Of a DNA stretch of 64,000 nucleotides, positions 32,379 to 44,500 are shown one piece after another; within the stretch, counting starts at the first letter, position 1, and each line of letters starts with the position of its first letter. Below the pieces are notes generated by a model. The model was given only the letters and a program-made list of their open reading frames with translations, was not told the origin of the DNA and ran no database searches. The DNA is from Durusdinium trenchii (Eukaryota > Sar > Dinophyceae > Suessiales > Symbiodiniaceae), in the NCBI GenBank assembly GCA_963970005.1, contig CAXAMN010000026.1, positions 239,371-303,370 of the forward strand. The letters run 5' to 3'. Position numbers and translations under genes: made by a program.

Positions 32379-32571
32379 ATTGAAGGCGCAGGCATTTGGC
32401 CACCCATCCGATGAAACTGAGCGTGATGATGCTGAAGATGGCTTTGACTTGGAGGAAGAGTTGGCTGCAATTGACAAGATCGATGAGGAGGAATTGGGCC
32501 TAGATGATGACGAGGAGGCGCCTGAGGACAGCTCAAGTTTTGATCTACAATCACTCTGTCTACAGTGGAGG
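32379..32571 (+). CDS. Acidic exon of a candidate host gene
   Basis: After the acceptor CTTCCTGAACAG (ends 32378), 64 codons encode a strongly acidic chain: HPSDETERDDAEDGFDLEEE, then AAIDKIDEEELGLDDDEEAP. GGTAAGA follows at 32571-32577. The next exon-like frame begins after ACAG at 33108, and the intron between them is almost entirely a 21-bp minisatellite. With the GTAAG donor the phase does not fit the frame at 33109; an alternative GT six to eight bases earlier (CA|GTGG) would fit. The protein is unknown. Confidence 0.45.
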
Positions 32572-32629
32572 GTAAGACTGCAATTCGATTTATGATTATG
32601 TATGCAATGGTTTTTCCCTCCAAGACTCA

Positions 32630-33068
32630 AGTTCGAGGCCATCGCTATTTGGTTTGGGGGCCATCGCTACTGTATTAGGTGGGAGGCCATTGCCATTAGG
32701 TTGGAGGCCATTGCTATTGGGTTAGAGGCTGGAGGCCATCGCTATGAGGTTGGATGCTATATTTCTATTCGGTTGGAGGCCATCGAGGCTAGAGGCCTTA
32801 GGTTGGAGGCCATCGCTATCAGTTTGGAGCCCATCGCAAGTAGGTTGGAGGCCATCGCTATTAGGTTGGAGGCTCGCTATTAGGTTAGAGTTAGAGGCCA
32901 TTGCTAATAGGTTGGAGGCCATTGCTATTAGGTTGGAGGAAATCGCTAGTAGATTGGAGGCCATCACTATTAGGTTGGAGGCCATCGCTAGTGGGTTGAG
33001 GCCATAGGTTTCAGGTTGGAGGCCATCGCTATTTGGTTGGAGTCCATCGCTATGAGGGCTGCTATTAG
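32630..33068 (+). repeat. 21-bp minisatellite array filling an inferred intron
   Basis: About 20 imperfect units of GGTTGGAGGCCATCGCTATTA. Bracketed by the exon-like frames ending near 32571 and starting at 33109. The same unit lies next to an exon at 7250 and, inverted, at 36607. Confidence 0.9.
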
Positions 33069-33108
33069 ACATAGAACCTGGAAAGTAATTGAGCCGCTTT
33101 GCCCACAG

Positions 33109-33350
33109 AGGATCTCGAAGACGATGAAGTCCCGACAGGCCTCGTAGCTGGAGTAGCGTTGCTGTTCGCAAGTGTTTGCGCAACGCTCGCCAGACATGTC
33201 TCCTGGATTTTAGATTTTGGATTTCTCCATTTGTTTATGCGCCTCCCATATCTTAGTATCACACGAGGCTTTATAATGTTTCATTTGTGTAAGTCTCAAG
33301 GGCCTTTAAACACAGACATAATATGGGTTGAGCTTGCAGTACCGGGCTGA
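33109..33350 (+). CDS. Following exon with one predicted membrane segment (candidate)
   Basis: After TTTGCCCACAG the frame reads EDLEDDEVPTGLVAGVALLF and continues through a hydrophobic stretch of about 18-20 residues (GLVAGVALLFASVCATLA), then a mixed tail to a TGA at 33348-33350. The acidic lead-in continues the style of the exon at 32379. Together they would give a cytosolic acidic region followed by a C-terminal membrane anchor. Splice phase and 5' exons are unresolved. Confidence 0.4.
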
Positions 33351-34251
33351 CCACAGGCAAAACAAGCCTCATGTATAACATATAATATATATATATATAT
33401 TGATATATTTGATATCGCTGATATCACCAGCAAGCACCTACACAGACATTTTTATGCGTTGCATGTGTATTGGTCCATTCACAGCCAGATCTTCAAGCCT
33501 TCAAGGATCCAAACGACACCATGTGCAAACACTTGGAGCAAAGCAACATTCCAATTGTCATAGGATCCTACTTGGAGGAGAGAAAAGGCAGGTAGCAAAA
33601 TGGAACATCTCAATCAAGGTTCATCAAGTAGAACCGAGGAGAAGAGAACAACTCGAGTGAGAAGAAATGACTGTGCGCAACATCCTTCGCCTTTTCTTTG
33701 CTCGGTTTTCGAGTTCTGTATTGTGGTGAAACTGCTTCTCTCCTTTCAAACTTAACGACCTTTCTCATGTATTTCCGTAGTTTGCAAAGCCGTAACCTTC
33801 TCATGGATCATTTCCCTTGAGGGAATGCGAGCTGAACGAATTCCAGCACAGTGCGGACGGCAGACTCTTTCGGCCCGACTCCACAATATGGTGGCCAAGT
33901 TTCTTGTTTTGTCCTTTGGAGTCCTGAGCCCATCAAGCTGGCGAATTCAATGGTACTGCGTTTGTCATTTGGGAACTGATGTAAAGTCCAAGTGCTTTGG
34001 GAAATATAGAAGCAATTTCTGCTGGCGCTGGTCGTTTCACTGCTGCTACTGCTCTCTTGGTTGTATCGTGTTGTATCCCCACGCAAACCAGGAACCTTCT
34101 CACGCGCAGGAGGCAAAGAAGTCGTGTCTGAAGGACCTCTGCTGGAAGAGGCTGGCTGGCCCCGGATTCAAAAGAATCTTTGAATTGCTCCTGGAAGCAA
34201 GGGCATCGCTACTAGTAGCTAGAAGCTACTAGTAACAACATCAAGTCAAGG
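33351..34251. other. No gene seen
   Basis: A TA tract at about 33385-33402 and a palindromic CTACTAGTAGCTAG at 34209-34222. The latter is close to units of the array at 49822. Confidence 0.4.
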
Positions 34252-34776
34252 CTATCCGCTCGAGGTTGATATAGTGTCATTTGCTGCACTAGCAGCAACC
34301 TCAGCTGGAGCTCCCACAGGGGTTGACAACGATGGCTTCCCTGAGGCTCCAGGCATCTCTGTTGACCCCTCAACTTCAGGGTTTGTTTTTGGTCTTTTGT
34401 TCTGCAATTCTTCTCTGTGTTTCTTTTCCGAGAGTTTCGAGCAATGATGCACGGCATCTCTAAAATTCCCTTGCTCTTTCTCTTCAAGTTTGCCGACGGC
34501 CTCCAACAACTGTGGTTCCTTGCCATTTTTGCAGGCCAAATCTTGGAATGTGAAATTGTCACTGCTCCCAATGATGTTAATTTTTTTCTTCCAACCCTTT
34601 GGGCCTGAGAAGGTCCATATGTGGGAAGCTACCTTGCCCACATTCCTCTCTGTTTGCGCGTGGCTAGCTTTTCTTGGCCACTCTAACTCATCCTTGTCCA
34701 CGTGAAAGAGTCTGCAAGACCCAAACTTGTTCGCAGCAGCCAGACGTGCGATTCTACCATTTGGCAGTTGCGGCTG
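34252..34776 (-). CDS. Terminal exon of an unrecognised minus-strand gene
   Basis: Minus-strand acceptor ATGCTTTCAG (exon begins at 34776), then 174 codons with no stop to a TAG at 34254-34252. The chain starts QPQLPNGRIARLAAANKFGS, includes EWPRKASHAQTERNVGKV, KKKINIIGSSDNFTFQDL and a Lys/Glu-rich helix, and ends in a Ser/Thr/Pro/Ala-rich tail. Amino-acid use is natural along the full length, and the frame is phase 0 at the acceptor. No membrane segment or catalytic motif is seen. Earlier exons on the minus strand (above 34780) were not located. Confidence 0.55.
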   Translation of the reverse strand, partial: QPQLPNGRIARLAAANKFGSCRLFHVDKDELEWPRKASHAQTERNVGKVASHIWTFSGPKGWKKKINIIGSSDNFTFQDLACKNGKEPQLLEAVGKLEEKEQGNFRDAVHHCSKLSEKKHREELQNKRPKTNPEVEGSTEMPGASGKPSLSTPVGAPAEVAASAANDTISTSSG

Positions 34777-37735
34777 CTGAAAGCATGTTTGTCATAGTTG
34801 ACATCGTTTGGCCGAAACAACTCTAACCCCTATGTATTTTACTCTTGCTGACTGCTGATGCTACAGGTATCTGCAGTGCATGTATGTACAGGTCATTGTG
34901 GGGTTAATTAAGTTGGTTTGAGAATGTGATTCTTCCCATGTCTCGTTTTGCAGGACTGTCAGAGCCAAAGCTTCTGGTAAACAGCTGGTACTGATTATAT
35001 AATTCTCGCTGGTTCCCACTGCTGGAGTTAAACAAAATCGATAAAACATATATACTTTGATGTGAACAGAGGCCCTAAAAAAGACAAATATGAGATACTC
35101 CTATTAACAAGCAACATGCAAGCCTTTATAAGCCCTATTGGTTTTCAATCCCCTTGTTTTGTTCACTGCAGCCTCTTGAACAGCATCGATATTTTGTTTT
35201 TATTTGCCGCCCCCCTTTTGACCACCCCCCTAGCGCCTATGAAGTTGTGAAAGGAGAGAGTGTTACGCGTCTTATCACTAGACAGTCCAACACCGGTGAG
35301 TTTACTCGATGGATATCAGCTTTCAAGACCGCTGGAATCCCCAGAAATGGCTGACAGTCCCTGTACGTCCCCGCAGTGAGCCGTAGTGCTCACCTTAGCC
35401 TTAGACAAGGCTGTTTGTTTTCTTCACAAAGGAGGTACTCTTGTTATGCTCACTCAATTTCTTGTTTTCATTATCAATATACAAAGAGATACTGCGACCC
35501 ATGAATGAATCAAGATGGTTCAGACTAGATAGAATAAGATAGAATACTGTTTCCAAACTCCAAGATTGCACATGGGATCCTTTCAGAACACAAACATCCC
35601 GGAGCAGTTTTGCAAGCCAGCTGTGCCGCAGTGGAGTTTGCACAGTTTGCACTATCGCAATCGCTCCGGTATGACCTACACGCCCCATATGAGCAACCAA
35701 AAAAACACGTGAACGAACAGTTTTGTTGTGAGGGCATGGTGCAAACCTTGGGAACTGATAGGGACCCCCTATCACCGATACCTCAGATGCAATCAGATGC
35801 ACCTATATAGATGGAACTAAGATGAATTAAGCAATGCAATCTGACATGGGCAATTGCGATTGTCCACTACTAGTAATTGTTTATTTGTTTATGTTTATGT
35901 TTGACCATTCTGCAGATTTTAATTTGCAAATATGTGATGAGGCGAAGATGAGCAGATACGGTTGACATGGAAACAGGCAGGTCTTGCTTTCAAGATGGTT
36001 TCATTGAATGAAGCAGATACATGGCTTTGTCGATAAAGGGGAAAAGGGAGAGGTGGGTCGCTATGCAATCCTCACACAGTGTCAGTGTCCTTGCCCAACT
36101 GAGCAAACCAAAATACAAAGCCTTAACAATTCAAGGCTTCACATGCTTCAATCACACAGAAATCTGCGGACACCGTTAGACATCCTCAGCAAATAAGAGC
36201 ACCTTTTCAATGCTTCCAGGAAAGAACAAAACACAAAATACTCTGTCTTAAGCTCTCCATATCACTCCCAATCCTGAGGCTCGTGATGAGATGATTTCAG
36301 CAGTCAACTCCTTGCCACTTAAAGGGCGGATGGTCCACAAGCGAGTCGTGGTGGCCAAGCTGCGAAAGTCCGCCCAGGTGGCTCCGCGAAATGTTGTGTT
36401 GGGGACTGATCTTGGGTTGAACAGCAAGCATTTGCGATCTTGAGCGTTGTTTGAACATTCATTGCAAAGGAGCGCTTAAAACGTTCTGAAAACCAACTTG
36501 GCTTAACATACAGCGACGGCTCTTGCTGTGATGACTGACCCTGATGCGTCCATTTCCAGCACACTGCAGGATGCCGCTGGAAGTGTCAACATGAAGAGGC
36601 GCTGGCCTCCAACCTAATAGTGATGGTCTCCAACCTAATAGTGATGGTCTCCAACCTAATAGCTCCTCCAGGACTCCTTAAGGACCCTTCAATATTTTTC
36701 AGAATCCGACCGGCATTCTCTCAGGTTGCCAGATGTCATGAAGAAGCTCGCTGGTCGGACCCCACAACACGTGACCTGCAAGGACCACACCCTTGACATC
36801 CCTTGACCACATGTCAAACAGCCGTCAGTGTGCATTCCCAGAGACGGCAGCATATGCCAGCCTTCCTCAGGGCAAAGATTCAGAATTCGCAGCTGCTAAA
36901 GCCTCAATTTTGTCGAGCAGCTACAGCAGCTACAAGCTCACGCGGGGTTTTATCACGTTTCTGAGTTTGAGGTTTGCTTTCCGCCGGAAATTGTCAAGGA
37001 GCTTGACCCCGAGACGGTGTTGGCTTTTCACGGCTCGTTTTTTAATGTTTTTTCTAAATCTCAGTTCCATTTTCTTTCTCTTAGCTCTCTAGCTCTTTCT
37101 TTCTCTCTCTGTCTCTCGCTTTCGGACTGCATGTGGGTCTGAGGCTTGACCTGCCCGGGCCTGCGATTGCCAAGCCTCCTACACTGGATGGTGCCACGCC
37201 TTCCGCAAGCATCTCTCACTCGTCATGTGCCAAGCTTGAAAGGTGCTCGTGTGAAACGTGACAAAAGCAACGGGAACAGCGCAGAGAACAAGAACAAGTG
37301 CGAGACTGTTCCTGTTGCTACGGGTGTAGATGCTGCTTCTACCACTGCTAAAGCAAGCACTGCCATACTGTCCCAGATTTTGCTTCCAGCTACTTGCTAC
37401 TTGGCTGCAACTGCAGCTAATATCTTGCCTAGCTCGTAGATGCTCAATTCTTGACTTTTGCAAGAAGAACACGAGAAACAGCCAAACTACCGTGTGTCGC
37501 CGCGTCCATATAAGTTTGTTCTGCTGAAGTGTGTGAAGGGGTCAGTGTATGCAAGGGTGGTTTTGAGGTGTTTTGATTGGAGTTCGGCGGTAGCTCCGTG
37601 GCTAGTTTAGTAGATTCTTCTACCGAACCTATCCTGCAGACCATATTAATTTGGGAGATGGGGCCTAGTGGCTTATATACCATTGCGACCACATAGGGGG
37701 CCATGCTAAATCTCCAGAGCCAGTTGACCCAGTTG
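34777..37735. other. Mostly no gene seen
   Basis: Candidate coding fragments are YEVVKGESVTRLITRQSN at about 35238 and a Lys/Asn/Thr-rich frame at 37218-37437; neither has secure boundaries. The inverted 21-bp minisatellite is at 36607-36662. Confidence 0.35.
36607..36662 (-). repeat. Inverted short copy of the 21-bp minisatellite
   Basis: TCCAACCTAATAGTGATGGTC occurs almost three times. It is the reverse complement of the unit at 32630. Confidence 0.85.
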
Positions 37736-37945
37736 ACCCCGACAAGCTAAAGAAGCTGCTACTACTACTGCTACTGCTACTGCTACTACTACGTGTCAAC
37801 TGGGTTCAACTGGGTCAGGTCCACCGGGTCCACCACCACTACTATCACCACCACCACCGCGACCTACTACTACTAGTACTGCTACTACTGCTACTCCTAC
37901 TCCTACTCCTCTTCCTCCTCCTCCTCCTGCTGCTGCTGCCGCGTG
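37736..37945 (+). repeat. (CTA/CTG/CCT)n trinucleotide tract
   Basis: ACTACTGCTACTGCT-type repeats are interrupted by GTCAACTGGGTTCAACTGGG (37795-37814) and end in CTCCTCCTGCTGCTG. Confidence 0.85.
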
Positions 37946-38514
37946 AGAATGTAAGCATTTTTTTATACATTTCTCGAGAAGAATGTCGATAACGTCAGAG
38001 AGAGGGAGGGGAAGTTGTGATCCTTTTTTACCATATTGGTATATTCGGCTCCGACGCACGATGCAAAAACCAAGCTAAACATCAGACGTCCCGTGTTGAT
38101 ATTGGTTGGCAGCCGTTCCTCAAATGAGTCGAGAACTGCCTGGACCTCAAGCGAAGACTATGCACAAGCAACATTGAGGTATAATTACTTCATTTCGAGT
38201 GATCCCCACCATGACATTTCAAAACAGCCACGTTGACATCACCCTCGCTGTCTATTTCAGCCCATAGCACAAGTCCTTCAGCGTCAAGTCTTACTGTTTT
38301 GTCCGAAGCGAATGCTTTCATCAGGGGACCTGTGCCCAGCTTACTTTTCAATTCAGATCATTTCAGTAGTAGCCGTACTGGGCGGCCCAAAACTGGGAAA
38401 CTTCCGGGGCCCGAGCACTATTAGTAGTCGTCGTCGTAGCACTGCGGTAGTAGTCGCAATAGCAGCGCACAGTTCGGGGCCCGACCTTCGGGGCCCGAAC
38501 CTTGGAAACTTCCC

Positions 38515-39612
38515 AACCTAGTAGTAGTAGTGGTACTAGTAGTAGTGGCAGTAGTAGTAGTAGTAGTAGAAGTGGCAGTGGCAGTGGCAGTGGCAGTGGT
38601 AGTCGTAGCAGTAGTAGTAGTAGTAGTGGTAGTAGTAGTAGTAGAGGAGTAGTAGTAGAGGAGGAGGAGTAGTAGTAGTAGTAGAGGTAGAAGTAGAAGT
38701 AGAAGTAGAAAGTAGTAGTAGTAGTAGTAGTCGTAGTCGTAGTCGTAGTGGTAGTGGTAGTGGTAGTGGTTGCGTGTTTGTGGTTGCGCTTGTGATTGTG
38801 TTTGTGGTTGTGCTTGTGGTTGCGCCTTTGTCGTTGTGGCTGTGGTTGTGTTTGTGGTTGTGTGCTTGTCGTTGCGTGTTTGTGATTGTGACTGTGGTTG
38901 TGTTTGTGGTTGTGTGTTTGTGATTTTGTTTGTGGTTGTGTGTTTGTGGTTGCGTTTGTGATTATGTTTGTGGGTGTGCTTGTGGTTGCGTCTTTGTCGT
39001 TGTGGCTGTGGTTGTGGTGTGCGTGTCACTGCGTATTTGTGATTGTGGCTGTGGTTGTGTGTTGGTGGTTGCGTGTTTGTTGTTGTGTGTTTGTTGTTGT
39101 GTGTTTGTTGTTGTGTGTTTGTGGTTGTGTGTTTGTGGTTGTGTGTTTGTGGTTGTGTGTGTGTTGTGGCTGTGTGTTTGTGAATGTGTGTTTGTGGATG
39201 TGTTTGCGGTTGTGTTTGTGGCTGTGTGTTTGTGATTGTGTTTGTAGCTGTGTGTTTGTGAGTGATTGTGTTTGTGGCTGTGTGTTTGTGATTGCGTTTG
39301 TGGTACTGGTAGTGACTGTGATTGCGTGTTTGTAGTTGTGGTTGTGGTTGTGTCTTTGTAATTGTGTGTTTGTGGATGTGTTTGGGGTTGTGTGTTTGTG
39401 GATGTGTTTGCGGTTGTGGTTGTGTGTTTGCGGTTGTGGTTGTGTGTTTGCGGTTGTGTGTTTGTGGTTGTGTGTTTGCGGTTGTGTGTTTGTGGTGTTG
39501 TGTTTGTGGTCGTGTGTTTGTGGTTGCGTTTGGTGTTGTGTTTGCGGTTGTGTGTTTGTTGTTGTGTTTGTGGTTGTGTGTTTGTGATTGTGGTTGTGGT
39601 TGTGTGCTGTGG
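38515..39612 (+). repeat. TAG-type trinucleotide block followed by GTGTTTGTGGTT minisatellite
   Basis: 38515-38765 is mostly (GTA)n with GTG and GAG variants. 38766-39612 is built of GTTGTGTGTTTGTGG-like units. The 442-codon minus frame and the Cys/Val-rich plus frames here are repeat artefacts. A GGAGGC tract lies at 39737-39790. Confidence 0.9.
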
Positions 39613-40356
39613 TTGAGGTCCGGCAGGGAACACTCGGGCCCGGAGCTCGCGGTTGAACACTGGGCGCGGATGGTCGTGGTTGAGGTGCGGCAGGGAACAC
39701 TGGGCGTGGATGGTCGTGGTTGAGGTCCGGCGGGGGAGGCGGAGGACAAAAAAAAGAGGCGGAGGCGGAGGAGGAGGCGGAGGAGATGGGGCTGACGTAA
39801 AATCTAACAACCCTCACCCGACACGTGGGGAAAAGCATTATCTAACCATCAGAAACCAAGCTCAACACCAGACGTCCCGTGTTGATTGGACCAGTAGAAA
39901 AGCACACTCAACACCAGACGTCCCGTGTCGTTGACCTTGGCTGGGATCCTTTCCTCCAACGGGTTGCCCCCATGCGAACCAATGGCTCCAGGTAAGACAC
40001 CGTCTCCATCAGAGCCAATGGTCCCAGTTGGCCCAGTTGAAGCACGGTCCTCACAGAATGTCAACCGGGTTCAACTGGACTGGGACCACAGATTTACCGG
40101 CCCCCTGTGCCGACGCGCTCTAATGTACTGTGTCAGATAACGCGCCCAAAACATGCCGCAACAAGTTGCCAGGTAGTATGCCAGAAAATAGGTCACGGAA
40201 TATGTCAGATCATGCATTGCGAGCTTCCATACAACCTGCCACAACAGTACGTCGAGACAGGTGGCCTTTCGTTGCAATTGCCAAGAAATGATGTCAGACG
40301 ACAGACATGCCAGCAAATGTGTCAGCACATATGTGAGAGTTGAATGGAGTTGACCT

Positions 40357-40838
40357 AAAGGGGTGTGTAAGGGGTTAAACAAAATCTAAATGTTGTTGTC
40401 CAACCATTTGCAAAAGATCCGCGATGATGTTCGCGAAAATTGATAGTTTTTTTTCGCGAAAGATTTACCGAAGGCTCAAAGTTCTTCATTTTCATATTAC
40501 ATATTTTGTTTCGACCGACAAAAGGAACAGTGCATAGAAATCCAAGGCAATCATCCGGCAGAGCCGGTGGGCGGAAGTGTCCCACATGTCCCCACCCACT
40601 GTCACAGACCAACGAAGTGAAGCCTCAATGTTTCTTGCCCAGCCCTCACAGTGCGTAAAGGATTCTTTGATTCCTGTGACTATATAATAAACTGGCAACT
40701 CAACTTGTCAATGCGCAGCCGTGACAGCGCGTACAGGATTGTCCTTCCCAAGGTGACTCACAAATTGCAAGTGCAATCACCCAAGCGCAGCCCTGGCAGT
40801 GAGGCAAACAATCCGCAGCTCTGACAGGTCGTGCACAT
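40357..40838 (+). repeat. Dispersed repeat, copy 1 (partner at 57586-57934)
   Basis: Both copies begin AAAGGGGTGTRTAAGGGGT. Collinear shared blocks then follow: a CGCGAAAG-type motif, ARGATTTAYCGAAGG, GTGGGCGGAAGTGTCCC, CAGCCCTCACAGTGCG, AACTCAACTTGTC and GCAGCTCTG. Copy 1 is longer by internal insertion. No open frame is conserved, so it is a non-coding repeat of unknown class. Confidence 0.8.
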
Positions 40839-41359
40839 GTCAGAACAATGCACCAAATGCAAGGATGCAACAGGGTCCAAATAGAAGCGCCAGCGCCCAC
40901 TGAGACATATGCCGCATGCCAGTTCATACGTCAGGCAGTATGTTGACGGGTCCACCGACAAAGCGCCACTGCATTCTGAATACCTGCTTGCCTGTGCAAC
41001 TTTTGTCAAGTATTTTTGTAATTGTGTCCTATCACTTTACTGCCCATTTTGGCAACGCGCACTGCGCGAAGGTTTAGTATGGGGGCTTTCTTCATCGATT
41101 TCGATGGTGATTTGGTGGTGGCTCAGCTTGGTGGAAGATGGACATCATGGAGCCGACTGAGATTGTGTCAGATGTTATTGACATTTCATGCCTCATGAGA
41201 TGAACCAATTTCTCATCACTTACATCAGGCTCGGCCCAGCTCCCCGTACCAACTCAGTTTCTTCCTTCCAGAGCGGAGCACATCATCTGAAGAGGTCGGG
41301 GAAAGATACTGAAAGAAAAGATAATATGCAATGAAGAACAGCATGTTTCATGCCTTTTG

Positions 41360-41545
41360 CCTTTATTTCTGTGGAGGAACGACAACAGCAAATCCGCGGG
41401 GTACTGGAAGCCCGAAATCCCGTTGGTGAAGAGCTGAGCACAGCTGGGCATGTGGAGTTTTTCTGCGCGGCGCATTTCGGTCTTCAAGGCTTCCCATGTC
41501 ATGTCAATGCGGGCGACGACTTTTTTCTGTCGCCCACCGAGAAAA
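41360..41545 (-). CDS. Exon-like fragment, minus strand
   Basis: The minus frame reads KKVVARIDMTWEALKTEMRR, then AEKLHMPSCAQLFTNG and LLLSFLHRNK, with GC-rich third positions and a possible GC donor (AAAG|GCAAAAG) after it. It is amphipathic and charged. It is probably a real exon of an unknown gene; boundaries are approximate. Confidence 0.35.
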
Positions 41546-44500
41546 ACACATGGAAAGGCCGTTGTGTGATACGGACAATGCAAACTTCACGGTGAACACA
41601 CATAGTCCTGAATTTCTTAAACTCACAACTGAACTGAGGCACTGCAGCGAGCATGCAACTTCTTGGTTCCAGGAAGGTTTCGTGAGTTTCATGTTGTTCA
41701 ATCTGTTGTGCTAGCATTTCACAATATACAAAGAGACGCTATGTAGAATCTGCACGGAAAAAAAGCGTGTTCTCCGGCGGTGTCGTTCACACTGGAATTT
41801 TGTTCTAAGACCAATTTATTGAACTGCAAGTTTGCGTATGACACAGGAGTTCAGTCCGGGTAAATGGCGTGACAATTTTCAGAGCAGCAACGCGCTCAGA
41901 AGCCATGGGAGCTTTGAGGTACATGTTACATGGCCGTCAACAGTTTTTGTACCGACAGAGCTTTGGCGAATTGAGGTTGAAATCCTTTTTGCAATCACAG
42001 CGCTTTGTGTCCAGCTTAGAATTATCCGAACATCAATGCGCAGGCGAGGCAGGTGTTGGAGGGTGTTCCATAAGCATACAAGCAGAGAATGTGCAGCGAG
42101 TTGCTATTCTATTTTCAGGTATTAACTTCTCAAACGGAATCCTTTGTGATGCTGAATGGGAATTACCTCTGACCTGTGATGCAGCTTCTCATATTTTGCA
42201 CTAGGTCCTGAGAGAACCTTTATGTCAGCGCAACTCGGCCCTGGCACAGCAGGCGACCCTTGCGGCCTTCGCAAGACCTTTTCAAAATAATATAGCAAAT
42301 TTGGGAAGGTGACTCTCCCTCGTTTGCAGAGCACATTCTGGCCGTGAAGGCCCGAAGGCCAAGAGGACATTGGTACTTGATGTGTTTCATTGCATCATTC
42401 ATTTCATAATTAGGTTGGAGGCCTACTCTGTTTTCCTCTTGCATTCTGTGCTCAGATTTCGGGATGGGAGATCAGCCTTCTGGGTGATGAACGAGGTGAA
42501 GGCGGAGGGGTGCTGGCTTCAAACGCCTTGGAGGCAGGTTCGTCGGAGAAAGATGAAAAAGACGTCAAGTTGGCATATCAAGGAGTATGAACCTATTAGA
42601 AGCCATCCATGGTTGAGTATATTATGGAAGCAGTCGGAACCCTTCTGTTTGGCCACCCGGCGACTGCAGTGATGAGCAAACTTGATGTACTGCAGGCTTT
42701 GCAAGCAGTGCGAGAAAGCATTAGAGCATCTTTACTTGAGTTTGTGGCTTAGAGCTGGGACGATATCTAATGTGGCAGCAAAATGCAGCAAAGACAAATA
42801 TAACAAGACGTTTGACAGCCATCGGACATTTCTCCTTTTTGACGACGGGTGGTCACTTCTAAGAGGGACCTGCTGGTTCATTTTGGGTCTACCTGCACAG
42901 ATATATACTTGAAAAAAACAAGAAAAACTGCACGTTCTCTTTTTGAAGGGTGGAGGGGGAAGGCCGTGAAGAAGCTTAATTATATATATAAGTACCTACT
43001 TGTAGTAGTAAGGGGTACTAGTAGATACTAGTAGCTTGGACGCAGTGGAGCTCAGGCTTTTTCAGGGAAGAACCCCTCGCTTGATTGCTTTGGTTCCTAG
43101 AATTATTGGGAAACTTGCAACTTGCATCAACGATAATGTCAGATCTTGTCAGAGCTTGAGGCCAGCTAAAGATGCAGCGGCAAAAGTGCTCAGAAAGTGA
43201 CAGCAAGCTGTCCTGCTGTACACGGTGTAGATTGTTTGAGCTAATGATATGGTTACAGCATGTTACAGCTTAGTTTCATGTTGGGGAAACTCTTCACTCG
43301 GCCGGTCGTATATTGAATAAGGGCCAGATGAGAAAGCTTCCAGGGACGAGGCCGATGACGAAAGTCTTGTCAAAGAGAAACATCACCGACTTCGCAGGAC
43401 TTCACCGGATTTCCTACAAACATTCGAACACGCTGACTCCTGACTGTGTGAAGGTCTAACGGCAATCCTGAGGAGGCCTTGGACAAGCTGCTGGAGGTTG
43501 TTTCAGAGGCTCTACGATGGTACTGTGGCCAAAAAGCGGATGCATGATGGATGTCTCTTTTGAATCAATAGTTCAGGGCAGATGCTTCCAAAAGGTGTAG
43601 AGGAGAATTGAAGCCTCACTTGGTTGGCCCATGCACAATCTCAAACAAGCAGGTGTCAGAGAGGCTAAACTTCAGCATCGACCACGGGATGAAATTTCAG
43701 GCAGTTGGCCTAGATCCTTGTTGGCAAGCAAGCAGTCTGATGTTCTCTCCAAGGCTGATTATTTGCACTTACTTTGTGCTCAGTCCTGTGATGTGAAGCA
43801 ACCAACTTGTGCAGGAATCCGTTGTCTAGACCCAAGTATTTTTCAGTGCCAGCTTCTGACAACGACTGACCGAATGGAAGTTTGAAATGGCCCTACGCAA
43901 CATGACGGAAGCCCAGGCCAGAGGCAAGAAGCGCAGAACTAGAATGAAGGACGTTATTTTTTGCCGATGTGGATTTCAGTCAAATTCATTCACAAGACAA
44001 GTTGTTCAGTATTCTATTCTACAAAGAATCCTATCTATTGGACTGGAAAAGTTCCCCCTTCAGGGGCACCTTGTTGGTTGGATTCTTGAATGTGCGTGTT
44101 TGCTGAACTTGCCACTGAATGGCGCTCCTCTTTGGATCTCCACTGTGTTCATACTGAAACTTGTTGTATATTGTTGTATATTGAAGTTATATATGTATAA
44201 TTATGTGTATATATATATAGTAGGTCTTCTCAAAACGACAAGTACTTGATCGATCGATTCAAAAAATATATTTGACACCAAATTGCTGATGCGCAAACTC
44301 TTTGATATTTTTCACCTTTGGTGCTTGGTGTTTAGTCCTAGCTCCATGGTTCTCTGGATGAATTTATCCTCCTTTTGGAGACAATATATGAGCCACCGCC
44401 AAAAACCTAGTGTTGAGTTTTTGTATAAAATGGATCATTTGGGGTGAGATCTTGCACATTCCTTGGAAAACGAAGCCAGAAAACCAAAAACGAAGCCTCT

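Noticed and set aside
38421-39749. 442-codon minus-strand frame rich in Thr, Gln, His and Asn
   Set aside because: It lies wholly in trinucleotide and GT-rich repeats; several frames on both strands are equally open.
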